From assembly GCA_017996175.1 (NCBI GenBank), contig JAGOHK010000012.1, positions 1-64,000 of the forward strand: 64,000 nt of DNA, read 5' to 3'. Below are positions 42,274-50,338 of the stretch, one piece after another (position 1 is the stretch's first letter; each line of letters starts with the position of its first letter). The translations under genes and the position numbers were made by a program. Under the pieces are notes generated by a model. It had not been told where the DNA came from. It made no database searches and was given only the letters and a program-made list of their open reading frames with translations. The DNA comes from Leptospiraceae bacterium (lineage in GTDB: Bacteria; Spirochaetota; Leptospiria; Leptospirales; Leptospiraceae).

Positions 42274-42602
42274 TGAATAATCGCTTCAAACATTTTTTTA
42301 TAAAACAAAAGTCTGAAACGGCAGTGATTATACAATGCCTTTTTGAAACCATTGATGAATCTGTTGAGGAAGAAGCAGAGTCGATCTTCAATGTACTGTT
42401 TCTTAGCACTAGATTCGATGTAATTCTTTCCTTAGAGAACCCAGTTTATATTACTCCTAGGTTTATTAATTTGGTTTTAAATTTTGCAAGGGAATTAAAA
42501 CTAAGTGGCAGGCAAACTACACTTATGAATGCACCGGAGAGCCTCACTCGCTATTTACATAGATTTGAATTGGATAAATTTTTAAAAATTTCAAATAATT
42601 GA
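42273..42602 (+). CDS. STAS-domain protein (anti-sigma antagonist type)
   Basis: About 109 residues. The pattern V-I-L-S-L-E-N-P-V-Y-I-T-P-R-F-I-N-L, G-R-Q-T-T-L-M-N-A-P, L-H-R-F-E-L-D-K-F matches the STAS fold; the usual phospho-Ser position after the second strand is I-T-P-R, so phosphorylation on Thr is possible. TTG at 42273 follows AAAGGAG at eight bases. The ribosome site lies in the first codons of the divergent epmA. Such proteins are typical targets of SpoIIE phosphatases such as the one fused to the transporter at 22440. Confidence 0.65.
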   Translation: MNNRFKHFFIKQKSETAVIIQCLFETIDESVEEEAESIFNVLFLSTRFDVILSLENPVYITPRFINLVLNFARELKLSGRQTTLMNAPESLTRYLHRFELDKFLKISNN

Positions 42603-43004
42603 AATTCCAGCTCCACTCAGCTTATGATTATCCCATTGTGCTACTTCCACATTTACCCCTAAATTTCCAATGAGAGTGAGAGACCTTGAACTCAAATGCA
42701 ATGCCTTTTTTGATTCATCAGAGTATTCTATCGAACAATAGAGTGTAGCAATATGTTTTTCATTTAACTCTTTAAATTCATTTCTCACGGGAGCTAGTTT
42801 TTTTAAAAGGGCTACTACATGCGACTCTAAGTCATCTTCTGGCGGCAAATGAGAATTAATTTGCCAAATCGTTTTGGAGGAACCATTCTCGGAGGTTGTA
42901 TTATGAAAGTCGGGTTGAATTTTCAGAATTTTACTTACTTCATCCAAATCCAAATCTGGACTAGATAGAATTAAATAGGCTGAGCTTTTTGGATTCTTTA
43001 ACAT
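42591..43004 (-). CDS. DUF4279-like protein
   Basis: A 137-residue soluble protein. The order L-D-L-D-E-V-S-K-I-L-K-I-Q-P, I-W-Q-I-N-S, V-V-A-L-L-K-K-L-A-P and a final strand resembles DUF4279. The function is unknown. It is convergent with the STAS gene, overlapping 12 bases. Confidence 0.55.
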   Translation of the reverse strand: MLKNPKSSAYLILSSPDLDLDEVSKILKIQPDFHNTTSENGSSKTIWQINSHLPPEDDLESHVVALLKKLAPVRNEFKELNEKHIATLYCSIEYSDESKKALHLSSRSLTLIGNLGVNVEVAQWDNHKLSGAGISII

Positions 43005-43034
43005 AGGCGCATATTTATATAGGAATATAGAAAT

Positions 43035-43349
43035 TCAGCAAGCAATTTTTTGACAAGATTCAAAAGAAATATAGAGTTTATCAATCTGAGAAGCAAGCTC
43101 AAAATCTAAAGAACTAATGGCTTTTGCAGAATGAGTATGAATTTTAATAAGCACCCTTCCCCATGAAATTAGAATCAAAGGATGATGATCCATTTCCTCT
43201 GCAAGTTTCGCTAATTGACTTACAAACTCAATCGACTGCAAATAAGAATGAAACTTGTATTCTCTAAATATATTTTCCCTGTCGTATGCCCATTCTGGTA
43301 AAATGTTCGAAATACCCTGTAAAACTTCTAACTCTGAATAAATTTGCAT
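43035..43349 (-). CDS. phhB: 4a-hydroxytetrahydrobiopterin dehydratase (PCD/PhhB)
   Basis: A 104-residue PCD-fold protein with the active-site block E-E-M-D-H-H-P-L-I and a later I-H-T-H-S. The family dehydrates pterin carbinolamine and, in bacteria without aromatic hydroxylase, may help in folate or molybdopterin chemistry. The ATG overlaps the fadL-like stop (TAATG), so translation is coupled. Confidence 0.85.
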   Translation of the reverse strand: MQIYSELEVLQGISNILPEWAYDRENIFREYKFHSYLQSIEFVSQLAKLAEEMDHHPLILISWGRVLIKIHTHSAKAISSLDFELASQIDKLYISFESCQKIAC

Positions 43350-44794
43350 TAGTTATTTTTAGAACTTACAATAACATAAATTGCAGTACTCTCATAAGAC
43401 ATTTGTTGAGAGGGTCGCGTGCTATCAATTTGCGATCCGCCTCGACCCGCTTCTCTAACAATTGTCAAACCTAGCGATGCCCTTGAAGTTGACCAAGAAA
43501 AACCAAGTGAATAACCTATAAGGTTTACGTATTCGTTTCGAACAGGTGCTCTAAGAGAGGATATTTGATAGTAAACTGAACCATCGGCTGTTTGGGCAAC
43601 CAATTCACGATCATTAATTTCTCGATTAGCAGACTCTAAAGCAGTACGTAACCAACTAATATTTTTAGAATTAGAATTATTTGTAAATGCTCCCCCTCGA
43701 ACAGAAAAATTATCTGTTAGAAAATATTCCATACCCAAAGCAAAGTTATATGTCGCATAACGTCTCAATTCCTGCACATCTGAATCGCGAATCACTAACT
43801 CGTTACTAGAGCCACCAAATAAATAAAGTTCAGTCTGATCTGCGTTTCTTTTAAAACCAGAAGTATATATTGTATCAAACGCAGCCATAAACTTTTTAGT
43901 AGGAAACACTGCAATTCCGGCTCGAATTTCAGTCGTTTCTGGTATACGACCATTTAACGCTCCTGTCTTATATACAGAAGTACCGACACTTCCCCCATTT
44001 GCCTTATGTGTTCCCTCTGTAAATAAAATATCATCCGAAGTAGTATTTGAACGCACTAGAAATCCATTCATAAGTCGATTTCCGCCGGTCACGAACTGGC
44101 GCCGAACAGATAAACCAAGTGAGACTAAGTTGCTAGGCATATACATAATTCCGAGCACTGGATAAAATCCTACTGTTTGCCTATTATCCACCCCCGTAAT
44201 AGAAACGAAATTTTTATCCGCTGTTTGCGCAAGTGCAGTATTAGTTAAGTTAGCCGTATCATGCGTATAATAAAGAGTTGCCCCAACAGAAAATTTATCT
44301 GTTATAGACCTGGCTAAACTAAAGCCTGTCTGTACTTGATTATTTGTTTCAATATTGTATGACCGTAGACTGGTGATATTTGGATAATAAAGCGGATTCA
44401 CGATTTGATCTGCACGATTGAATGTTTCATTTAGAGTATTCACAATTGAGAAACCAATTTTGTATTTACCATATTCTTTAACGATACCGAAGAAATTGGG
44501 AATATAATTTTGCGAATCTCTGGAATATCCTTGCCCGGGTCCGATTACGTTTTGATAATTTTTAGTCGTTCGCGTAATATTACTTGCAGAGAGAGAAATA
44601 GAATTATCATAAGCAAAGGTAAGACCAGCAGGATTGTAGTAAGCACCGGATGGATCGTCCGATATAGCGGTGTATGCCCCACCCAGCCCTGCGGCTTTTT
44701 CTCCAAAGAAACCATTTATATTATGATAGGAATCAGCATTTACAGCAGATAAGGAAACAATAAAAAGAAAGATCGAAATTTTTCTAGTAATCAA
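43349..44794 (-). CDS. FadL/OmpP1-type outer-membrane transporter
   Basis: A 481-residue barrel protein. The signal is cleaved after V-N-A; then the hatch domain G-E-K-A-A-G-L-G-G-A-Y-T-A and D-P-S-G-A-Y-Y-N-P-A-G-L is the FadL signature. The family brings long-chain fatty acids or aromatic hydrocarbons across the outer membrane. Leptospira live on long-chain fatty acids, which fits. The acyl-CoA dehydrogenase at 59.4 kb is in the same pathway but not linked. Confidence 0.88.
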   Translation of the reverse strand: MITRKISIFLFIVSLSAVNADSYHNINGFFGEKAAGLGGAYTAISDDPSGAYYNPAGLTFAYDNSISLSASNITRTTKNYQNVIGPGQGYSRDSQNYIPNFFGIVKEYGKYKIGFSIVNTLNETFNRADQIVNPLYYPNITSLRSYNIETNNQVQTGFSLARSITDKFSVGATLYYTHDTANLTNTALAQTADKNFVSITGVDNRQTVGFYPVLGIMYMPSNLVSLGLSVRRQFVTGGNRLMNGFLVRSNTTSDDILFTEGTHKANGGSVGTSVYKTGALNGRIPETTEIRAGIAVFPTKKFMAAFDTIYTSGFKRNADQTELYLFGGSSNELVIRDSDVQELRRYATYNFALGMEYFLTDNFSVRGGAFTNNSNSKNISWLRTALESANREINDRELVAQTADGSVYYQISSLRAPVRNEYVNLIGYSLGFSWSTSRASLGLTIVREAGRGGSQIDSTRPSQQMSYESTAIYVIVSSKNN

Positions 44795-44823
44795 TGAATT
44801 AACCCTTATTATATTTTTATAGA

Positions 44824-45618
44824 TTATGCCTTAGGAATATTTTGGCGATAGCGCTTAACGTTCGTTTTCCCGGCTTTAGGTAGTTTTTGTTCAGAAATAA
44901 ATTTCTGCATTGCATTTATTCTATCGTCAACCGGTGGATGGGTTTTAATAAAAACCTCATTAGCTTGAGTCGATTTCATTTTTTTAAGATACTCAATATA
45001 CGCATTCAAATCATAACCTAATTGAGAAATTAGAATAGCAGCAGAAGAATCCGCCTGAGTTTCAAACTCTTTCTGTCTTCCATTTTCAAGCATACTTTCT
45101 TCGAGTTCTTTTGAAGCAGCTTCCATTACACTTGAGACCATATCTCCTCCGGGAGAAAGCATAGATGCAACAAGATCAATCCAAACTTCTTCTTTCGTTT
45201 CAAACTTTCCTGAATGATATAAAGAGACATGGGAAACTTCATGAGAAAGAACTCCTACAAGTTCTGCTTCGTTCTCAATTAAATTTAGAGCACCTTGGGT
45301 AATGAATATATACCCACCGGGGCAGGCAAATGCATTTACTTCTGGAGTATTTAAGACTCCAAATTTAAAATTCAACTCTTGTCGTGGAGATAATTCAGCA
45401 ATTTTACCGCCAATGAAATTCAAATACTTTGTTTGATCCATATTTTGAACAAGCCCATATTTTTTTATAAACTTAGCAGCAAGTGCCCTGCCAATTTTAA
45501 TTTCTTTATAAACATGTTGTGGAGGTTCTGGCTTCTCTTCCACTTTATTTTCAGATGACTTACAAGATTGGAACAAATAAAAACAAACAATTGAAATACT
45601 AATAAACGTTTTGATCAT
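44824..45618 (-). CDS. M48-family metalloprotease lipoprotein (BepA/Oma1-like)
   Basis: About 264 residues. The signal ends L-F-Q-S-C. The zinc site is H-E-V-S-H, with the third ligand in F-E-T-Q-A-D, and a final T-H-P-P-V-D-D-R-I as in periplasmic M48 proteases that check outer-membrane proteins. ATG at 45618 is chosen to give the lipoprotein signal; a longer frame would overlap the upstream gene. Confidence 0.88.
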   Translation of the reverse strand: MIKTFISISIVCFYLFQSCKSSENKVEEKPEPPQHVYKEIKIGRALAAKFIKKYGLVQNMDQTKYLNFIGGKIAELSPRQELNFKFGVLNTPEVNAFACPGGYIFITQGALNLIENEAELVGVLSHEVSHVSLYHSGKFETKEEVWIDLVASMLSPGGDMVSSVMEAASKELEESMLENGRQKEFETQADSSAAILISQLGYDLNAYIEYLKKMKSTQANEVFIKTHPPVDDRINAMQKFISEQKLPKAGKTNVKRYRQNIPKA

Positions 45619-45649
45619 AAAAATTAAATTAGAACTACGGCTAATCCGA

Positions 45650-46120
45650 TTATTCCTCTTTGTATTTGGCAATATCCTCTTTTTTTACGCTGACTTTGTC
45701 AAGCCAATCTAAACTTTCAAAATCGTATTCATCATTGTTGCCACGAGTTCTAAGTTTTTTAGATTCAGATAAACCTCTAGCAGAAGCAGTCTCTGTAAAA
45801 GTGGAAGCCCTAGCTCTTGACTGAACAGCATTAGACTTTTCTTGATTCCCTGCACTACTTGCCTTAGCAGATGGTGGAATTTTAGAAACATAAAGCTTCA
45901 TTACCCAGCCTGTGTCAGTGCCAGATTTCACTTTCAAAAACATATCCTGCTCACCGATTTGTTGCAACTCCATCCCAGCTTGTAAGGGTTTCCCTGCACT
46001 CGCTACATTAGGCTCAGACAAAAGTTTTGCAATTGGACTTTGCACAAACACAGAAAGGGAGAAGAGTAGATTTGGAAATAGTAAAATGGAGAATAGAATC
46101 ATTAGCTTTGAATTTTTCAT
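45650..46120 (-). CDS. Exported SH3-domain protein
   Basis: A 156-residue protein with a cleavable signal (ends L-F-S) and a bacterial SH3 domain (A-K-L-L-S-E-P-N, W-V-M-K-L-Y-V-S). The second half is a low-complexity charged tail. SH3 domains of this type bind cell wall. The protease gene follows 31 bases on in the same direction. Confidence 0.75.
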   Translation of the reverse strand: MKNSKLMILFSILLFPNLLFSLSVFVQSPIAKLLSEPNVASAGKPLQAGMELQQIGEQDMFLKVKSGTDTGWVMKLYVSKIPPSAKASSAGNQEKSNAVQSRARASTFTETASARGLSESKKLRTRGNNDEYDFESLDWLDKVSVKKEDIAKYKEE

Positions 46121-46210
46121 TATAAAACCTTCCTTGGAAGTTCTTTATTCTTCTATTTTAATTTTCAAAAATTTATTGCAAGCAAATTACTTAAATTTTA
46201 AATAGAACGC

Positions 46211-46489
46211 ATGGAAGCACAAGAAAAATTGAAGACCGAATTTAAGCTACTAAGTCAAGAGTCAGAGAACATTAAAAAAAGAGCGAGGGAAAACTATTTG
46301 GAACAAGTATCAGATATTTCAGAAAAAATCAAACACTTCGGAGACGAAGCAGGTGTAAAGGCAAAGCAAGTGATTGACAATGTGGGTGAATATATTACAA
46401 AAAATCCACAAAAGGCAACTTTGATTGGTGTCGGGGTTGGCGTGGGATTAGGCGTTCTAGTCGGACTATTGGTTCGTAGAAAAGAATAA
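46211..46489 (+). CDS. ElaB/YqjD-type (DUF883) membrane-anchored protein
   Basis: A 92-residue protein with a long helical soluble part and a C-terminal glycine-zipper membrane segment ([16 protein letters not shown]), followed by R-R-K-E. E. coli YqjD and ElaB have this build and tether ribosomes to the membrane in stationary phase. The next gene begins one base later. Confidence 0.78.
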   Translation: MEAQEKLKTEFKLLSQESENIKKRARENYLEQVSDISEKIKHFGDEAGVKAKQVIDNVGEYITKNPQKATLIGVGVGVGLGVLVGLLVRRKE

Positions 46490-46490
46490 T

Positions 46491-46853
46491 TTGGCAAGAA
46501 AGAAAAAAACAACGACGCAACCGATAGAAGAAAGAGAAGAAGAAAAAAAAGATACGTTATTAAACCAAGTGCTCAGTCTCGTCGAGCACTTCGTATCTTA
46601 CTTCGAGTTACTTTTCCTTTATCTCCAAAAAACAATCCAACAGAAAATCCAATTTGGATTTATTCTAACGATTGCAATTCTCTATATGCTTTTCTTAAAA
46701 GTAGTTGGAAGCGTTTTAATTGTATTAGCCGCTTACTTCGCACTCCTGAAATTCTTCAACGGAGATCATATAGTAACTGCTCTATCCCTTGGCGTAGGCA
46801 TAATGCTATTATCCTTTGTTCTCTTAGCAGTATTAATCAAAAAAATTGTATAG
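46491..46853 (+). CDS. YqjE-like membrane protein
   Basis: A 120-residue protein with a charged N-terminus and two membrane segments (F-I-L-T-I-A-I-L-Y-M-L-F-L and L-I-V-L-A-A-Y-F), the arrangement of YqjE/holin-III-like proteins. TTG is the start because it directly follows the previous gene. It is the middle of a three-gene unit like yqjDEK. Confidence 0.65.
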   Translation: MARKKKTTTQPIEEREEEKKDTLLNQVLSLVEHFVSYFELLFLYLQKTIQQKIQFGFILTIAILYMLFLKVVGSVLIVLAAYFALLKFFNGDHIVTALSLGVGIMLLSFVLLAVLIKKIV

Positions 46854-46855
46854 TT

Positions 46856-47107
46856 ATGAATTCTAAAATTCCATTTAATCCATTTCACGGAAGCGAAGAA
46901 TTTAAAACAAAAAATCCGAAAGATATGACTCTGGACGAACTAGAACTTTTGCTTCATGTCAAGCGACTCAACCTAAGGCTAGATGTAGAAAGACTTCACA
47001 AGCATATTAATTACACAAAATTCTTTTTTGATATAATCAAAGCTTCTGGATTAGGGGAAATGGTAGAAGAATTACTGACTCCTAAAGAAAACACAAAAAC
47101 GGAATAA
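46856..47107 (+). CDS. Small hypothetical protein in yqjDEK-like unit
   Basis: An 83-residue soluble helical protein (D-E-L-E-L-L-L-H-V-K-R-L-N-L-R-L-D-V-E-R-L-H). It begins two bases after the YqjE-like gene. By position it stands where yqjK is in E. coli, but I see no clear homology. Confidence 0.55.
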   Translation: MNSKIPFNPFHGSEEFKTKNPKDMTLDELELLLHVKRLNLRLDVERLHKHINYTKFFFDIIKASGLGEMVEELLTPKENTKTE

Positions 47108-47117
47108 AATTCAAACT

Positions 47118-47723
47118 TCATACCACCATCACCTGAAGCACAAACTCCGCTGCTTCCAAGTTCTTGTTAGCGTCTTCGACTGATTTGCCCCAAACAGTAA
47201 GACCATGATTTTCGATAAGAAAAAAAGGCACATTGCTCGGACGTTCACGCAAAGCAAACTCCAAATCATGTGAAATATCCAAAACGGAGCCATGATTAAA
47301 AGTAACAATAGCAGAAAAGTTAGGCTCTTCTCGAAAGTCGCCAAATGCTTTTAGAATTTCAACATTAGGAAGCAAAGCCCGCTTGATTGGGTTGGATTTA
47401 GAAACTCCAAACTGGAGCTTACAAGAAGTAACCGTATGAACATGAAGGACAGTATTGGCAGAAGGAATTTGCGAATAAATAACTTGGTGAATGGAAGTTT
47501 CAGCACTTGGCTTATTAGAAGTCTCACGAAGAATCTTCCCATCGAGACTCATACAAATAAAATCTTCTTCTTGCAAACAACCTTTATGTTTACCAGAAGA
47601 GGTAATCCATAGTTCCCCGCTTGCACGATCAAATACAGACAGATTACCAGCAGTAGCCACCATCCAACCGCGATCGTAATAGATGCGGCTATATTCGATT
47701 AGACTTTTTAAAGAATTTACCAC
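47118..47723 (-). CDS. mtnB: Methylthioribulose-1-phosphate dehydratase
   Basis: A 201-residue class II aldolase-fold enzyme of the methionine salvage pathway. The zinc ligands are H-V-H-T and, near the end, E-N-H-G-L. G-W-M-V-A-T-A-G-N-L-S is the family N-terminus. The best start is GTG at 47723, which lies in the repeat R1; no ribosome site precedes it. MtnD lies upstream in the same direction, with the repeat between them. Confidence 0.9.
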   Translation of the reverse strand: MVNSLKSLIEYSRIYYDRGWMVATAGNLSVFDRASGELWITSSGKHKGCLQEEDFICMSLDGKILRETSNKPSAETSIHQVIYSQIPSANTVLHVHTVTSCKLQFGVSKSNPIKRALLPNVEILKAFGDFREEPNFSAIVTFNHGSVLDISHDLEFALRERPSNVPFFLIENHGLTVWGKSVEDANKNLEAAEFVLQVMVV

Positions 47724-47979
47724 CGATGGACACCGATGGACACCGATGATTTTATAATTCGGATGTGGTTATTTAAGTTTTGGCAATTGTTTACTGTCAT
47801 TTCGAACTTACGAAGGTGTTGGTCAGCGAAAGCTGAAGGGCGGAACATCGTGAGAAATCTATTTTACAAACATTGGATTATGTTAATCTATCACGATATT
47901 TGCCAGATAGACCTCTCACGATGAAGATGTTCGAGGTGACTGGGGTATATCGGTGCCCTCGGTGTTCATCGGTGGTAAT
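47717..47979. repeat. R1 element with inverted arms between mtnD and mtnB
   Basis: Left arm 47717-47748 is TTACCACCGATGGACACCGATGG and another CACCGATG; right arm 47949-47979 is the inverted form, ending CATCGGTGGTAA. Arms are about 200 bases apart and enclose a second repeat element (47793-47942). The element begins within the first codons of mtnB and ends two bases before the mtnD stop. Confidence 0.8.
47793..47942. repeat. Nested inverted repeat (ACTGTCATTTCGAAC family)
   Basis: Outer ends ACTGTCATTTCGAAC and GTTCGAGGTGACTG are inverted with mismatches. Inner blocks ATCGTGAGAAATCTAT and ATAGACCTCTCACGAT are also inverted. It lies completely inside the R1 element. Confidence 0.65.
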
Positions 47980-47981
47980 CT

Positions 47982-48512
47982 TTAAATCCCCGCCACAGCG
48001 CCTTCGACATAGTTTGGAACCCAGCCGCTTGTGTCTTTGAAGTAACGAACAGCTTTGATACGCATTTTTTCATCGAGAGTAAACCAATGCTGAGTTCCCT
48101 TCGGAACAGAAACAAAGTCAGACTCAAACACATGAACCAAAAAATTTCCCTCAGGTGCGACAAATCCAAAGTAGCCGGAGCCGTCGATGATATAACGAAC
48201 TTCGACATCGGAGTGAGTATGAACTTTATCGAATTTGGCAAGCATATCTTTGATACCAGGAACATCGGGATGAAGAACAACTAAGTCGCGTGTAGTATAA
48301 CCTTCTCGCTCTTTCAAAAACTCAAAACGATCATTGACGGTTAACAGCAATTCTTCCTTCTCAGAATCAGAAAGAGTTTGTTTAACAGTGAAGGATTTAG
48401 AAGAAGCAGGCACAACCCAATGGTCATACTCTACTCCTACTTTTTTTAAAAAACTTTTTACTTCTTCCTTGTCGGTAATTTCTGGTTTACCTTTCCGAAT
48501 AATCGTAGCCAT
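47982..48512 (-). CDS. mtnD: Acireductone dioxygenase
   Basis: A 176-residue cupin of the methionine salvage pathway that splits acireductone. The metal ligands are H-T-H-S-D-V-E and the last His in T-Q-H-W-F. The ATG directly follows the efp stop (TAGATG), so efp, mtnD and mtnB form one unit. Upstream salvage steps (MTA phosphorylase, isomerase) are not in the window. Confidence 0.93.
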   Translation of the reverse strand: MATIIRKGKPEITDKEEVKSFLKKVGVEYDHWVVPASSKSFTVKQTLSDSEKEELLLTVNDRFEFLKEREGYTTRDLVVLHPDVPGIKDMLAKFDKVHTHSDVEVRYIIDGSGYFGFVAPEGNFLVHVFESDFVSVPKGTQHWFTLDEKMRIKAVRYFKDTSGWVPNYVEGAVAGI

Positions 48513-49079
48513 CTACTTATTCACACGCTCCACGTAAGAAATATCACGAAGGTCAACTTTGATTTTATCACCTTGTTTGACAAAGATAGGAACATTGATT
48601 TCGCCACCAGTCTCAACAGTAACTTTCTTGAGCGCAGTACCAGAAGTATCCCCTTTGAGACCTTCCTCAGCATAAGTAACTTCTAAGATTGCAAAATTCG
48701 GGGGGATAACACCGATTGGCTTGTCTTCATAAAAAGTGACTTCCACTTGCGCTTCTTCTTTCATGAATGGGAGAACGTCTTCGACGTATTCAATAGGAAC
48801 ATGGATTTGCTCGTAGTCATTGACATCCATAAAAACGATTTGGTCGCCTTCGGTATAACAAAGAGTCATTGCGCGTTTTTCGAGTTCCACGCTTTCCAGA
48901 GTTTCCGCCGCTTTAAAAGTGCGTTCGATGCTAGAGCCTTTGATGACGCTCTTGAGCTTTGTGCGGATAAACGCACTACCCTTTCCTGGGTTTACGAATT
49001 CTGATTTGATGACAGTATAAATATCATTCTCAATTTTGAGAACCATGCCTTTTCTAACTTCTGTGATGCCGAGTACCAT
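48513..49079 (-). CDS. efp: Elongation factor P
   Basis: EF-P frees ribosomes stalled at polyproline. The 188-residue protein has the usual three barrels. The modification loop F-V-N-P-G-K-G-S-A-F holds Lys33, the site beta-lysylated by EpmA. The C-terminus I-F-V-K-Q-G-D-K-I-K-V-D is typical. It is the first gene of an efp-mtnD-mtnB unit. Confidence 0.97.
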   Translation of the reverse strand: MVLGITEVRKGMVLKIENDIYTVIKSEFVNPGKGSAFIRTKLKSVIKGSSIERTFKAAETLESVELEKRAMTLCYTEGDQIVFMDVNDYEQIHVPIEYVEDVLPFMKEEAQVEVTFYEDKPIGVIPPNFAILEVTYAEEGLKGDTSGTALKKVTVETGGEINVPIFVKQGDKIKVDLRDISYVERVNK

Positions 49080-49155
49080 AAAACCTACCGATTATTGATT
49101 GTTAAATAAAGGTTTTTAAACTTAATGGCACTGTCAAGAGAAAAGTTTGGGCGTT

Positions 49156-49207
49156 GCGTCAAACCTCGAAGGCGCGAAAGCGTTTTCGCGCCTTCGAGGT
49201 TTGACGC
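49156..49207. repeat. Perfect 24-base-pair hairpin between efp and the Bro-N gene
   Basis: The arm at 49156-49179, GCGTCAAACCTCGAAGGCGC and GAAA, is a perfect inverse of 49184-49207, with only four bases between. It is far more G+C rich than the surroundings and is not followed by a T run, so it is not a simple terminator. It sits in the head-to-head gap between efp and the next gene. Confidence 0.85.
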
Positions 49208-49261
49208 CGGGCTCTCAATACGGTCATGTTGGACTTGCGGTGAGCAGCAGCATCCAAGTTG

Positions 49262-49294
49262 AACTCAATGTTGCTTCCTAGGGTCGCAACATAA
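49262..49294. repeat. Second copy of AACTCAATGTTGC repeat
   Basis: AACTCAATGTTGCTTCCTAG, GGTC and GCAACATAA match the unit at 25619-25652 closely. ATGTTGC and GCAACAT make an internal hairpin. The region 49080-49388 otherwise holds only the perfect hairpin and the efp promoter region. Confidence 0.65.
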
Positions 49295-49388
49295 TGTGTC
49301 GAATCCGTCCCTAACGCGTAGAAATAGCAAAACCTTTCAGTAGAGAAAGTGAGACTACATGGGGACGAGTGCCCCTAGGGAGAAAAAA

Positions 49389-50237
49389 ATGACTAACGCA
49401 GAGCAAAATAAAATCATCGTTTTTGAAAGTAAAAGTATTCGACGTGTATGGCATAACGACGAGTGGTATTTTTCAGTGGTAGATGTTGCTGGTATTTTGA
49501 CTGATAGCATTGATCCTGGAGCATACTGGCGTAAACTGAAACAACGTTTGAAGGAAGAAGAAAGTGAGGTCGTGACAAATTGTCACGAACTGAAACTGGA
49601 AGCCAGTGATGGGAAAAAATACAAAACCGATTGTGCAAATATTCAATCGCTATTTCGCATTATTCAATCCATTCCTTCCCCCAAAGCAGAACCATTTAAA
49701 CAATGGTTAGCAAAAGTAGGCTACGAACGTATGCAAGAAATTTCCGATCCAAGTCAGAGCATTGACAGAGCCAGAGAAAATTGGCAGAAATTAGGTCGGA
49801 GCGAAAAATGGATTCAGCAGCGTATGACAGGACAGGAAACACGCAATAAACTAACCGACTACTGGAAAGAAAGTGGAGTTGAGAAAAAAGATGAGTTTGC
49901 GCTACTCACAAATATCATTCACCAAGAATGGACTGGACTAACCGTAAAAAAACACAAAGATTTAAAAGGATTAAAATCACAAAACTTGCGAGACCACATG
50001 AGTGAAGCAGAATTAATTTTTACCGCATTAGCCGAATTATCCACAAGACAAATTGCCGAAACCGAACAAGCCAAAGGACTCGCAGAAAACGCAGATGCAA
50101 GTAAACAAGGCGGAAGGGTAGCCAAAAATGCTCGAAAGGAATTAGAAGCAAAGACCGGCAAAAGCGTAGTAACCGGTGAAAACTTTTTACCACCAAAAAA
50201 AGAAAACATACAAATTAAATCTAAGAAGAAAAAATAA
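49389..50237 (+). CDS. Bro-N family protein
   Basis: About 282 residues. The N-terminal Bro-N domain is seen as S-I-R-R-V-W-H-N-D-E-W-Y-F-S-V-V-D-V-A-G and Y-W-R-K-L-K-Q-R-L. The C-terminal half has A-E-L-I-F-T-A-L-A-E-L-S-T-R and a Lys-rich tail, as in DinD-like proteins. Bro-N proteins are typical of phage antirepressors and other accessory genes. ATG at 49389 follows AGGGAG; no phage gene is near, so it is probably an isolated transfer. Confidence 0.82.
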   Translation: MTNAEQNKIIVFESKSIRRVWHNDEWYFSVVDVAGILTDSIDPGAYWRKLKQRLKEEESEVVTNCHELKLEASDGKKYKTDCANIQSLFRIIQSIPSPKAEPFKQWLAKVGYERMQEISDPSQSIDRARENWQKLGRSEKWIQQRMTGQETRNKLTDYWKESGVEKKDEFALLTNIIHQEWTGLTVKKHKDLKGLKSQNLRDHMSEAELIFTALAELSTRQIAETEQAKGLAENADASKQGGRVAKNARKELEAKTGKSVVTGENFLPPKKENIQIKSKKKK

Positions 50238-50300
50238 AATGCAAGATATTGTGCACGCTACTTACTGAGAAACAGGACAAAGCCCAACACTACTCCGAAA

Positions 50301-50330
50301 CCCCCTTTCGCAAAGGGGGACAGGGGGATT
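50301..50330. repeat. CCCCCTTTCGCAAAGGGGG hairpin repeat
   Basis: CCCCCTTT (50301-50308) pairs with AAAGGGGG (50312-50319) over a three-base loop, followed by ACAGGGGGATT. It lies between the Bro-N and the aminomutase genes. A related copy is inside a coding sequence at 58465-58489. Confidence 0.7.
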
Positions 50331-50338
50331 AAACCAAC

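Noticed and set aside
47736-47924. A plus-strand frame of 62 codons between mtnB and mtnD
   Set aside because: It lies completely in nested repeats and shows no protein-like composition.
49389-50237. A prophage around the Bro-N gene
   Set aside because: No integrase, terminase, capsid or lysis gene lies near; the neighbours are housekeeping genes.
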